A stretch of DNA of 64,000 nucleotides from Carposina sasakii. Lineage: Eukaryota > Arthropoda > Insecta > Lepidoptera > Carposinidae. Both the position numbers and the translations under genes were made by a program. Under the pieces are notes generated by a model. That model was given only the letters and a program-made list of their open reading frames with translations, did no database searches and was not told the origin of the DNA. The first letter of the stretch is position 1; the number at the start of each line of letters is the position of its first letter. Location: contig CP053170.1 in NCBI GenBank assembly GCA_014607495.2, positions 3,348,001-3,412,000 on the forward strand, given 5' to 3'. This document shows positions 11,901 through 23,900 of the stretch, in pieces.

Positions 11901-14900
11901 TTCATCCCTTTTTTTCGAAATAAAAAGTAGCCTATGTTCTGTCTCAGGGTCTAAAGATTGTCTGTACCAAATTTCATCAAAATCGGTTGCGAGGTTTAAG
12001 CGGGAAAGCGTAACAGACAGACAGACAGACAGACAGAGTTACTTTCGCATTTATAATATTAGTTGGGATTAGCACATATTTTTACTTGATTTTTGGGCGT
12101 GAGCCACTTGTTGGTATAATACGAGTTGTATAGGTCTAAGAGAATATTTTAGGAATAATGAACTAGAAATTACTTCTAAAATTTACTTCGGACCGGTGCT
12201 GCTAATGGGTATGGACCACTTTACGAATATCCTCACCTCAAACAATAGGTGTACTCAAACTTGTAATTAAAAAGTTTTTCTCCAATTTCCAGACAATGTC
12301 TCCACCCAGAAGCGTGCAGCAAAGACCTGGAGCTGCCGACGTACTACGCGCGCTTCCACGACCTTCGGAAGGAGTATGTGAGGGCATACACCCTGAGGGC
12401 GGTGGCGCCGCGGCAGGGCGCTCCGCCCCCGCCCCCGCCCGACCATCCCACGTCATTGTTGGATATGTTAAACTGTATCCTTACTCAAAATCAAGTGTGC
12501 CTAAAAGCTAAGCGACTTCAAACTAGAAGGATCCTTAACTGAGAATCATTAAAATTCAGTTTAGTCATAGAATAATAAGACAGGATGGACAGCGCTCAAA
12601 ATATGGCAAGACAAATAGATGCTCAAATGTATGGCTGGGTGTCTATTGACAGAAATTATTACAGGCTAAGTCTGGTCTAATGCTGACCATCGAACTTGGC
12701 ACCCATTTAGATTTCACTTCTTTTGTCGTTCGTTGGAACTTGGCTCTCATTTCACATTTATATTTTTGATCAGATATCATTACTTTTTGTAGCAAGTAGT
12801 AGTTAATTTTGTATGTGGGTGGTGTTCTTAATAGAATCAATGAAGTGAAAAATTATGATAAATGATAAAAAATATTCCAGTTTCAGATTTTTTCCTTTAT
12901 ATTCATCTAATTACCTATCTGTATGCCAAATTTGAACTTTCTATCTAACTTTATTTATCCTTTCATCTATAGGTCAGTCAGTGATAAAATTGTCTATTTT
13001 TTGACGTTAATATCTAAATAACAGTTTGAGAAGTGTTTATGAAATTTGTAGTACATATCAATCCGCAAGCCTCAAGATACCAAGAGCCAAATTTGACACG
13101 TCTATGTAAATAGTTTTTGAATTATGAGGGGTCAAATGTGGCTCCAAATGGTTCGTGTAAAATTACACACGGTGCTGCTCGCCAGTTCTGCTAGCTAGAA
13201 CTTGGCTCGACACGCTACCGCATGTCTAGATATGAAGTATCGTCTATTCCTTGCCTTTTTTACAATATTTTTCCTGATGTGTCCAATCAGATTTAGGTAT
13301 AAGTCCGTACACGGGGGAGAATTTCTACGCCGGTGAAGTCAGAGACATGGCCAGTATCATTCAAAGGATAATTTCCGATGGTAAGTCTTATTTCTACACC
13401 TTGTTATAAAAGTAAATGTAATTTTCTAAGTTTATTTACCCTCCTGATATACAGATATAAAGGACCTTCACCGATCAAATTGGTGAAACTCTAGAGAAAG
13501 GTCAGGTCAAGAGTACCCTAAACCGATGAGCGTGCATGAAGAATATCATGAAAGTAGATGAAGCGAAAGAGGTGTGTCAGGATCGTAGCAAATGGAGATC
13601 CGTAATCTCTGCCTACCCCTCCGGGAAAGAGGCGTGACTTTAATGTATGTAGGTATGTATGATACACAGAATGTGACAGTGGACCATACCTCTTCCTTGT
13701 ATGCGAAATGCTGTGAATACTTATAGGTACTTTGTCCATTTAAGAGTGTAAATAATAAATAATTTAAGACTCCAAATCATCTATTAAATTAATAAATTCT
13801 TCTCATTTTCAGGGTTCCGGCTGGAGTTGCCAGAAACAGTAGACTTAGTATTGGAAACAGGTATTTGGTAAGTACATACTATGTACTTATTTTTCTAGAA
13901 TCTTTGCTTATTATTTGAATTTCTTTATGAAAGACATTATTTAGGCCAGTTAACTACTAGAAATTATGCTTTTATTTACTGGCAGTACTGATTAGTCATG
14001 GTTTAGCAAATGATGGTAATACAGACCAGAAAACGTTCGTAAAATTGTAGCTGCTATAAGCGCCTAAAGGTTATAACTTAGCAATATGTCTGATTAGTAG
14101 AAGGTAATGCTCCAAAATCTCGGTTATGTACATAGATTTATTATACTAGAGTGTTATGTAGGTATGTTCTTTATCGTAACATAAATATTACAAAGGCGAA
14201 TTTAATGCAAGCATTCTCTGACAAATTAACTTAACACAAAGCAACACACTCGTGGCATTTTACATAACTGACTTGCCTCCTGTAGTTACACCCCTGAGAA
14301 ATATTCTCGGACTCACTGAGTGTTTTATTGGCGACAAGATCGAAGTGATCTTTTTCACCAATAGGATTGTATTAAATATCGGCTAAGCTCCAGTCCTGCA
14401 ATCCTATTGGTTAATATTCTCCGTTTCTCCGCTCCGGTGGACAGGCAGCCTAGATATTCCAAACTGTACATTTCCACCTTAGGTACTGTGACTGTTCATC
14501 CGCTAGAGATAGTCCCCTAGATTCACATCCCATCATATCCTTGGGAATGTGAACTCTGGTCTAATGCTCGTAATCTTATGTTAAATTCAATTAAATCTGT
14601 ATCCAGACCAATCTATTATCGTGACCTTGTCTTATCTAAGCACAATTTTCGTGCCTTCAAAGAAATTTGTTACACTTATTATTGGCATAATAACTTATAG
14701 GTAGCTCAGTATGTTTTAATTGTAATAATTTTATAATATCTTGACTAAGATAAAAACACTTCTCCATAATATAATCCGTTAGGATATGGTTGATCGTTTC
14801 ATCATTAAAACATTGTGCTGAGGGATTCAGCTTTGTTTGCCGAGATTTGGCTTAAGTATAGCCATCGGGATGAAAAAATAACGTTTCCAATAATGTTATT

Positions 14901-17900
14901 TCAAAAAGAGATGGTAAAATTCGTCATCCGAGCAATTGACCCGGTGGGTAAGAGCGCTGGCACGGAATGCAGAGGTCGTGGGTTCGATTCCCACACGGGT
15001 GAGGAATTTTTTCCATTTCTTTATTAATAAATTTGGAATAATTTTTTCAGTCAGCACTTAATTTAATATTAAGTGTACCTATGTTCATACTTGATATACT
15101 GTTTTTTTTTCTATTAGTTTTAATACTTTTTAGTCGCTTGTTAGGTCCCCCCGGGATTTTCTATGCTTTGATTGCATTTTTCTGGTCGCCTCTGTTGATC
15201 CTGGCTTACAGAAGTTGCAGAGGCGGGAATGAGTGGTGGGCCAATCCCAGTTTAGACATTCCAAAGGCGTCTAGAAGTTATAATTTAGCAATTTAAGAAT
15301 GTTTTTAGTTACTTGTTTGGTTATCCAGAACCATCTGAAATAAATAAGACGAATTTCAATTGAATTTTGAAAGGAGATTCATATCTCTAATATGTAAACA
15401 CACAATTGCTAAAGGCTTAGTAGTCGATTCGCATGAAATTCGTTCGCACGAACGTGCCCAACGACCTCTTTCAAAAATAATATTATTTTAGTAGGCGTTT
15501 CGCACGAATGTATTGTAATCTATGTTGTTTCCAACACATTCGGGCGAAACTAAACGCCTCCTAAAATCACATTACTATTTTAGTAAGGGTCGGTTGGCAC
15601 GTTCGTGCGAACAAATTTCGTGCGAATCGACTACTAACCCTTACAATCTTATTCCTCTATGCCCTTACTAAAAACTACCTAGTGTATTTCACAATATGTC
15701 ATGTAATTTTATGCTTACACAGCATTAAGTTAGGTAGGTACTTTCCGCTTTGGAATAATATAAATCTACCTACCTAATCAAATATTATGTTAAGTCGTCT
15801 AATAATACGATATTAACATAAAGCATAGGTAGCTTCGTTGACTTTCAATTAGGCTCAACCATTGAAAACTAACTCTTATGCTAAAGAAGATAGTACCAAT
15901 ACCAACACTTACCACATGCCGCGTGGTGCCGGCAGAGTAGCGGGTATCGACTATCGTACAAGGCGATTAAGGGTTTCCGGGAAGTGGGCAGCAGCGCCTC
16001 CCGTGCTGGCAACATAGTCCAAAAATCAGACTGCGATCACCAACCCGCCTGTCCAGCGTGGTGACTATGGGCGAGAACCCCCCTGTGGCAGTAGCCTTGT
16101 AGCATGCTCTGGGGGAGACCTACGTCCAGCAGTGGTCTGCAATTAGGTTGAAGATGAAGACCAACACTTACCCGAGACCACTAAGAATATAAGACTGTAG
16201 CATATGGCAACGACAAAATAGAGTTCCATTTCAAAAACTACACTTCATATCAGTTGATAGCCAGGATCCAGCTGACTAGCAGTACCTATCGTCTATCTTT
16301 TTCGACAGTTTATAGTGACGATCACTCATTGGAACAGCATAATCATAACATAGTAGGTGTAGGTACTTGAACGAGTACCAAAATCCCCTTGCTCAAGTAG
16401 CGTATACTGGTTAAATTAAACACAATATAAAGTGCAAGAAGAACGTATATTGTCAAACCAATAATGACAACTTACGCTATTACTAAATAATCTTGATAGC
16501 GCGTTCCAAAAATCAATGACAGTCTAAACTAACGTCATCTATATCACAAGTTCAGAAAAAAATCTAATGCGTATGAACAGTACTCGTAAAACAAAGTTGC
16601 TTCCCGCCCGCTGTCTGTCCCTATGTATGCTTAAATCTTATTTTGATGCGGTTTTTTTATAGATATAGTGATTCAAGAAGAAGGTTTATATGTCTAGTAT
16701 CCGTATTGCACCTTATTACATTTCTAGTTCATTAAGTTTTAATGGGTAATCATCACTAATGAAACTATGAACTGATAATAAAGATAGCTGATATGAGGGC
16801 AGGTGAATGTAAAAAAGTTAAATTCCTAGAAATGGTCTACATTGCAAAGAAGCGATCAACAAATGCGACACTCAAAGAAAAACCTAAAATAATAGAATAG
16901 GTTAGTTTTTGTCGCAGAAAAGTGCCAACACGTGCGTTCACTTGTGCATCACATCTGGGCGTACAAATCATGGGAAATGTTACTGTATTACAACGGCATA
17001 GTGTGCTTATGGTGGGCTAAGGGATGATGTCATTGGTGTACCTTCGCCACACGACCTCGGCGTCCTTCGTATAACATCGTACCATGATACTCCGTTTTTG
17101 TGACTTACACTTTTCTGACGTTAAAAGGAGTTGGGTCATTTTTGGTATAGGACGCATGATTAAGACGCAAATCCGAAATTGCTCCCAATATAAAATATAA
17201 TTTACCTATGTTACACAAATAAAGATTACTTATTTGAACCTATTGAATTTGTCAGTCATCTCAAATCTTAGTACTTAAAAGTTTGTGAGAATATGTGAAG
17301 ATATTATTCTGTTTATATGTTTGGGTTTTACGTGAAAACTATCGAACGGATTCTAATGAAACTTAGAAGTAATGTAGCTTTTACCTACATAAAAATAATT
17401 AGGCTTTAAATTGATGCATGGAAGAATCTAGTAGGTACTCATAAAATATAGGAACCAACATAGTGACAAGAAATCGTAAATTAGAGGTGCTCTTAGTGCA
17501 TCTCTAATGTAGGCCTCCGTATTTCATTAGGGATCGCTTTTACGTATTATACTTTTAGGTACGAGACCCTTTTCTCTCGTCTAGAGGACCTTATAGGTCT
17601 ACTAATGTACATTATCAAAATATAAAGTACTAATCGACATTTAAATGCTCCAGCAATTAAAATTAAATCACTAGTAGGGCGCATTTAGGTAGAGTTCATC
17701 TTTTGTACCAAATCTTTGACTCTTCCTTTTAAATATTAAATACTTAGTTTAAAAAAATTAAATTATCTCATTAAATCAATCTCATTTGCCTACAGCCATG
17801 TTTAACATAGCAGGCTCAGATGTAAAAATCACAACACAAGTGGCTAGCTTATCGCCTGAGAGAACGTCCCTGAGTTTCTTTATCGACTCTTAGGGTATGT

Positions 17901-20900
17901 ACGGAAGAAGATGCAGCTGATGTATTCTAGTGACGCCCCGCATCGGCACAAGCATTTCTCATTGAAATCATTCACTAATAACATGCGTTCCATGCCAGGT
18001 TTTATATTAAAATAACCTAACACCTTCCTTAACCTTACACTTAAGTAAGCCACGCACCTTATCGCTGGTCAGTTCTCATAGTACAGAGGTCGACTCAAGC
18101 GCACAGTGAAGTGTCACCGCACGTCACAATCGTCACGGCGAGGCATTCTTACACGAACCACCGAAGCAAACGCACGTTGGTCAAGCGCGCGCTTATCTCA
18201 AAATTTTTCTTTCTACGCGTCAAAATTCTAAACAAGGTGCATTAAAAAACCTGATAACGAGGGCTGCAGTGTGTGTTTTGTGATTTGGAGCAGTTTTCCG
18301 TGCTTTTATCGACGTCCAGAGCAAGTTTAGATAAAGGGGTGAGTTTCGATAGCTTTAGATAATGACAATGACTGACTTCGTTTCTTGTTATTTGCCCTTC
18401 ACGTTTCACCAGGCATCTTCATGTGATCATGCCACCTACTTGAAATACTACAACTTGCTTTAGTACAGTCTTCGATACCATTTTGCTTTACAATTCTAGA
18501 AGGATTTTATAACACGCTTATCTACAAATATTGTAAGTCTATTCTATGCCAAATTCCATCAAAATCTGTCCAGCGGTTTTGTCATTGAATAAAAAGGCAT
18601 GTACTCTCCTTGATCCTGTATTACGTAAAATTCCATTGCCTTCCTTTAAAAAACTATATAAATATTTCGCAAGTTCTTCTTCAGTTTCATAGAAGTAAGC
18701 GTTTATAATAATGCAGTTAAACCAAACGATTTTGATATCTGAAGACATCGACATAAAGTTCCCTGTAACAGAACAGAGAATCTAAAATGCTTATGGAAGC
18801 ACTTGTATGTGTAGTGATGTCAGTCTTTTGTTTTGAATCGATTTTCAAATAATTATAATAGATATCGTTCATTATCTGTGACATAGACATTGCGTTACTT
18901 ATTTCCCATAGGTTATTGAAAGATACTTTATCAAAATATTGATCTTATTATTAAGACTAAAACATTACATACATACATATAATCACGCCTTAATCAAGGC
19001 AGAGCACTAAGGGCCGATAGAACCACATGGTACCACTTCTGACCAATTTTGAGGGTATAGTTGAGATGTACAAGTTCGGTTAGTAGTGACAGGTGGTCAG
19101 CCTACAAAACACCAAGACCCTTTTGTCCCTCTACTGGCTTGTAGAGTATGTAAACATTACATTATTCTTTAAAACCAAGAAAAAACTAATAGCACCGTAA
19201 AATAGGGCAATATCTTCGCTCAACCCTAGGTAGGTAGGCACAGGCACCTAAATAGAGAAATTTAAAGCCTTTTCGAAATCTTAATTTGGTGGAGATTGCG
19301 TTGTTTGATCGCAAAACATTTACAAGGGCTCAGAATCCCAAAAGTATTCATCATTTTGCTAAAAAAAGTTCCTATTAGCAAAATCACTAGTTAAATCAAC
19401 GCGGCGACTACTAGAAATAACTCTACTAATTTGTTACTTAGTTACTAAAATCGCATGCGATAGTTTTGGACCTTTCGATAAAAACCATCCCATCCCTAGC
19501 AGGTAACAGGACGCCATTGGTTTCTGGTTACCGCCATAGAAATGTATACAAGCTGGAAACAGCGCTTCTTACTAAAAACTGCCTCCCGAAAATTTGACCA
19601 ATTTGACCTTGAAAAACTAGACGGGGAAAAAATAGAGTGTACTCACAATTTAATTTTAATGGACATTTCATTCAATGACATTTCTACCACGAACAACCCA
19701 AGTAACACAGGAAGCATTTTAACAAACGGATAATTAACCCTTAATCAAATGGATTTTTTTTTTAAATAAAATTATGAATTAAACATGGTTTCTAGGTAAA
19801 AGGGCTTTGTAGATTTCGAAAAAAACATCATTTTTTTTATAAAAAGAGGGGAAATGGGGGTTTTACGGTGGGAAATTATTTCCCATTATCCAGTATGGAA
19901 AAGCAAAATATAATTAAGTGGGAAATTATTTCCCATCATCCAGAATGGTTACATTTTTTTGGGACATTTTTACTACAAATTCTATACATATTACTTACTC
20001 CTACTTTACTTGTTTATTTTTTTTAGATAAAAAATTCAATATAACATGATTGAGTGATTGAATAAAATTATAAAAATAAAATGAAACTAGAATGTTACAA
20101 ATAATATTTTATTAAGAACTTTTCAAATACTATATGAAAATAACATTACTGAGTAAGAACTGTGTGAAAGGTTTTGAAACAGTTTTTGGCACAAAGAGCT
20201 ACTCCACAGGAGGAACATACTATTTTTGTCCTCTGTTCTTTGTGCTGCAAAAGCGACATCTTTTGTAAGTGGCACTTTCTTCAGGCAAGTGTATGCCAAC
20301 ATTTAGCAGCCGAATCTCATCGGGAACGCCAAACCTACCACCTTTTTTATTTTTTTTAAAAACTACATCTGTTTGTGTGTGAGTTTTTCGTGTCGTGTGA
20401 TTATCTATAAGGGCACGTGCTAACCGTAGTCTGAAATCACGGTGGCCATGCAGGGTCGGGACATGGGAGTAGTTGTACGTTATGTAGGCATTAATTATAG
20501 ATGCATCGAACAGAAAGAAGAATAGTCGCATCCAATATTTCCTGGATTTCCGCTTTATAGGGTATGACGATCTAAAATGGTCAAAAAGATCTACTCCGCC
20601 CATACTGAGCGTGTATGAAGCAATTGCAGCCGGGCAGAGAATGTCAGCTCTAGAGCCATCCTTTTGGGTTCTTTTTATCATCCTTGTGTCTAAGGGCTGA
20701 TGTGCTGTTGTCAGGACAGCAACTTCCTTTGTGTCAAGCCATTTAATGGCTGTGATTGGCTCTGCAGTAACCGCTGAAAACTGATGTTTATCTAATCGCA
20801 ATGGTTTCGGTTGTTTTTAGGGTTCCGTACCTCAAAAGGAAAAAACGGAACCCTTATAGGATCACTTTGTTGTCCGTCTGTCCGTCCGTCCGTCTGTCAA

Positions 20901-23900
20901 GACCCTTTTTCTCAGGAACGCGTGGAGGTATGAAGCTGAAATTTATATCAATTACTCAGGTCTACTGTCCCTTGAAGCTGTGAAAAAATCAAACTTCTAA
21001 GCCAACGCAATCAAAAGATACAGCCGTTTATGCCGCAAATTTTCGACACTTGCAAGGGAATCAAAACCTACAGGGTGCTTCCCGTGAACTCAGAATCTTG
21101 AAATTTGGTACGAAGCAAAGTCTTATAGCATAGATAAAGGAAAAATTACGAAAACCATAAATTTTTAGTTACATCACATAATATATATTTTTTTAATAAT
21201 TTTAAACTTACTACCCATTTCCTCATAAACGCGTAGAGGTATTAAATTGAAATTCATAACAAATACTCAGGTCTATAATACCTTTAAGCTGTAGCAAAAT
21301 CAAACTTCTATGTCAACGCAATCAAAAGAAACAGCAATTTAAGCTGCATATTTTGAAACTCGCAAGTACTCGCAAGGGAATCAAAACCTAAAGGGTACTT
21401 CCAGTCGACCTAGAATCTTGAAATTTGGCATGAAGCAACGTTTTATAGCACACATAAAGGAAAAATTCCGAAAACCTTAAATTTTTAGTTACATTACAAA
21501 ATTTCCCCATTGTAATGTTATGAATTTCATTTTGCAATAAAAATACCATAGTTATGACTCGATTGTCGTAATGAACGAACTTTGTAAACCTTGCAGGTTT
21601 GTACGGAACCCTCGGTGCGCGAGTCCGACTCGCACTTGGCCGGTTTTTTTTTTATCATATCAGGTAAGTCCTTTCTGTTGCATCTGACTGTTCCCACTGC
21701 ATAAATATTTTTATCGTAAAGATCCTCCATGAGGTTACAGCTAGTAAAAAAGTTGTCAAAGGCAATTAAAGTGTTTCTTGGTACGTTACTGCAGAGTTTC
21801 ATGACAACATTGTAGCCTAACCCTTCATTTTCGGTGCTGTCGCCTTTTCCTGAATACACTTCGAATTGGTACAAGTACCCAGTTTTGGCGTCACATCTTG
21901 CCCATACCTTAAATCCTCTTTTGATGGGTTTTTTCGGCATGTATTGCTTTAAGGAGCTGCGCCCTTTAAATTTGACCATACACTCATCAATCGATTGTAC
22001 TTCTGAATTGTATGCCTCTCTTTGATAAACTTTGTTGAGTTCTGTGAGGAGGGGTCTCAATTTAAATAATTTGTCATATTCAGGGGAGTTTCTTGGTGGT
22101 TCCATCTCGTTATCATTTAAGTGGAGGTTTTCTGTAATTTTTTTAAATCTTACTATTGGGAAAACCTGGGCAATTTCCTTATTGTAATAAAAGGGATCTG
22201 ATGACCAGTAGAGTTCCATGTCCGGTAAAGGATTTAAGCCCATAAGGATTAAAACTCCTAGATACGCCTTAATATCTTGTAGAGTTACAGGTTTCCAGTT
22301 AGTACTATTTTTCTGACGGGCGTATCTGTTGGTTTGTTCCACAATTATTACCATCAGTTCATCAGGAAAAAGCCGCTCAAAAATACTTAGAGGTGATGTT
22401 TTATGAGTATCGTTAGCCTTGGGCTTAAAACGTTTTCGAAAAGAGGAACTTCATGGGTTTCCGATTTTATCTCCCATACTCTTGGCTGAGAACGATCTCT
22501 GCGTACTTCGTTGTTAGTTTCAGACTCTTGCCCATCATCTGCCAAAAACTCTTCCATGGGGGCATCAATGACATCAAAATTTTGCTGAACTTCATTAAAT
22601 GTGTGAACGTCAGAAGGCTGATCATAACATTGCTCAGTTTCAGTACCTAAGTGAGTTGGCAAAAGACTGTTGTCTGTTTTTGGTGTGTTTGTGAAATGCG
22701 ATGTTTCATCTAAGACTGTCAGTAAGGCATCCGTTGAAATCTGTTGAGTTTGCATAGGGGGAGAAGGTGGGTCTTGTTTGTCTCCCGTCAATCCAAAGCC
22801 AAAGATATGTTCAAGACGTTGTTCAATTAGGTTATCATCGAGCTGATTTAGGTAACTATCGGAAGGAGAATGAATACTGTTGATAAAGCATGAGTCATCC
22901 TCAGATAAGCCTGATAAATCAGACAAGTCGTCTAAATTTTGTACCACCTCTTCTAATAGTTTCTTGGCGAGCACTTTACGTTCCTTTCTTGCGTCCATAT
23001 TTGAATAGCTGAAAGTAAATTATAAAAAGTTGGCAATTATGTAGTTTTATCAGCATATTGCACAAATAGTTACAAAAGTCCTAAAACTTATAAGTGGCTT
23101 CGTTTGGAATAAAGCATAGAAATCAGATAAACGCAGTCACAATTTTGCAAAAAGCCACTAATTTGACTTACTCGCTATCGTATTACAAGTTCCTATACCG
23201 TTATTATTACAGCTGACAAACAATTTTATATATATATAAAGACACTGATGTTTATCAAAGCAGGAACGAACATTGGGAAATTATTTCCCACCTAATTAAA
23301 CCTAATAAAATCCAAGAAATATCAGTGCAAAAAGCACAGAAACCGTAAAAAGCATTCAGAAAATAAGTCTAGTTTACATCAATATATTGTTTATGTACTT
23401 ACCAGATTTTTTTTCTACAAAAATTTTCGAAAGTCCTGCGAGAACCGGTTTTGTGCACCAAAAAATTCAAATTGTGACTTTGACATTGACATACGATGAC
23501 ATTACGCAATTTTGTCCAAAATGTTGCCAAGTAAAATATTTAAAAAGTGTGTAAAATTATTTTGTTCCTGGATTGGTACTGATTAGAGTTACCAGTAAAG
23601 AAATAATAAAGAAATATTACGGTACTGTCAAGTGGGGAATAATTTCCCAATATTTGAATAAGGGATATGTAGAACTTAAGGTTCGTAGAAACTCTTATAT
23701 GAGTTTACCGAGCATCTTGATGCTTTATATGAGCATTTTGAAACCATTATGATGCTTTACACTTTATAAGGGGTGGATAATGGCATATCAAAATGAGTTT
23801 GTAATGCCTGTAGTTTTAGTGCATCAATACACAAAGCAGCTTTGCAGCTTTCAGCTGTTTTTAGTACATTTGGCTCTACAATTGCATTTTTAAGTAGGAT

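Larger units (their letters stand above)
19738..23664 (-). mobile_element. piggyBac-like DNA transposon, 3.9 kb, with an 830-bp internal insertion
   Basis: The left end is TTAA then CCCTTAATCAAAT. The right end, read on the minus strand, is CCCTTATTCAAAT (one mismatch in 13), so the pair forms terminal inverted repeats. The left target site is the TTAA expected for piggyBac, while the right flank is ATAT, so one copy of the duplication has decayed or the end is misplaced. Near-identical 17-bp palindromes lie inside each end (two per side). The transposase runs on the minus strand and is disrupted. The element sits in fusilli intron 4, antisense to the gene. Confidence 0.85.

Noticed and set aside
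14938..15000. Possible genuine tRNA gene
   Set aside because: B box is perfect but the D-arm is short and the anticodon stem does not pair; a sister copy shows the SINE tail.
15081..15296. 71-codon frame with a hydrophobic start resembling a signal anchor
   Set aside because: No similarity recognised; AT-rich DNA gives Phe/Leu/Ile runs by chance.
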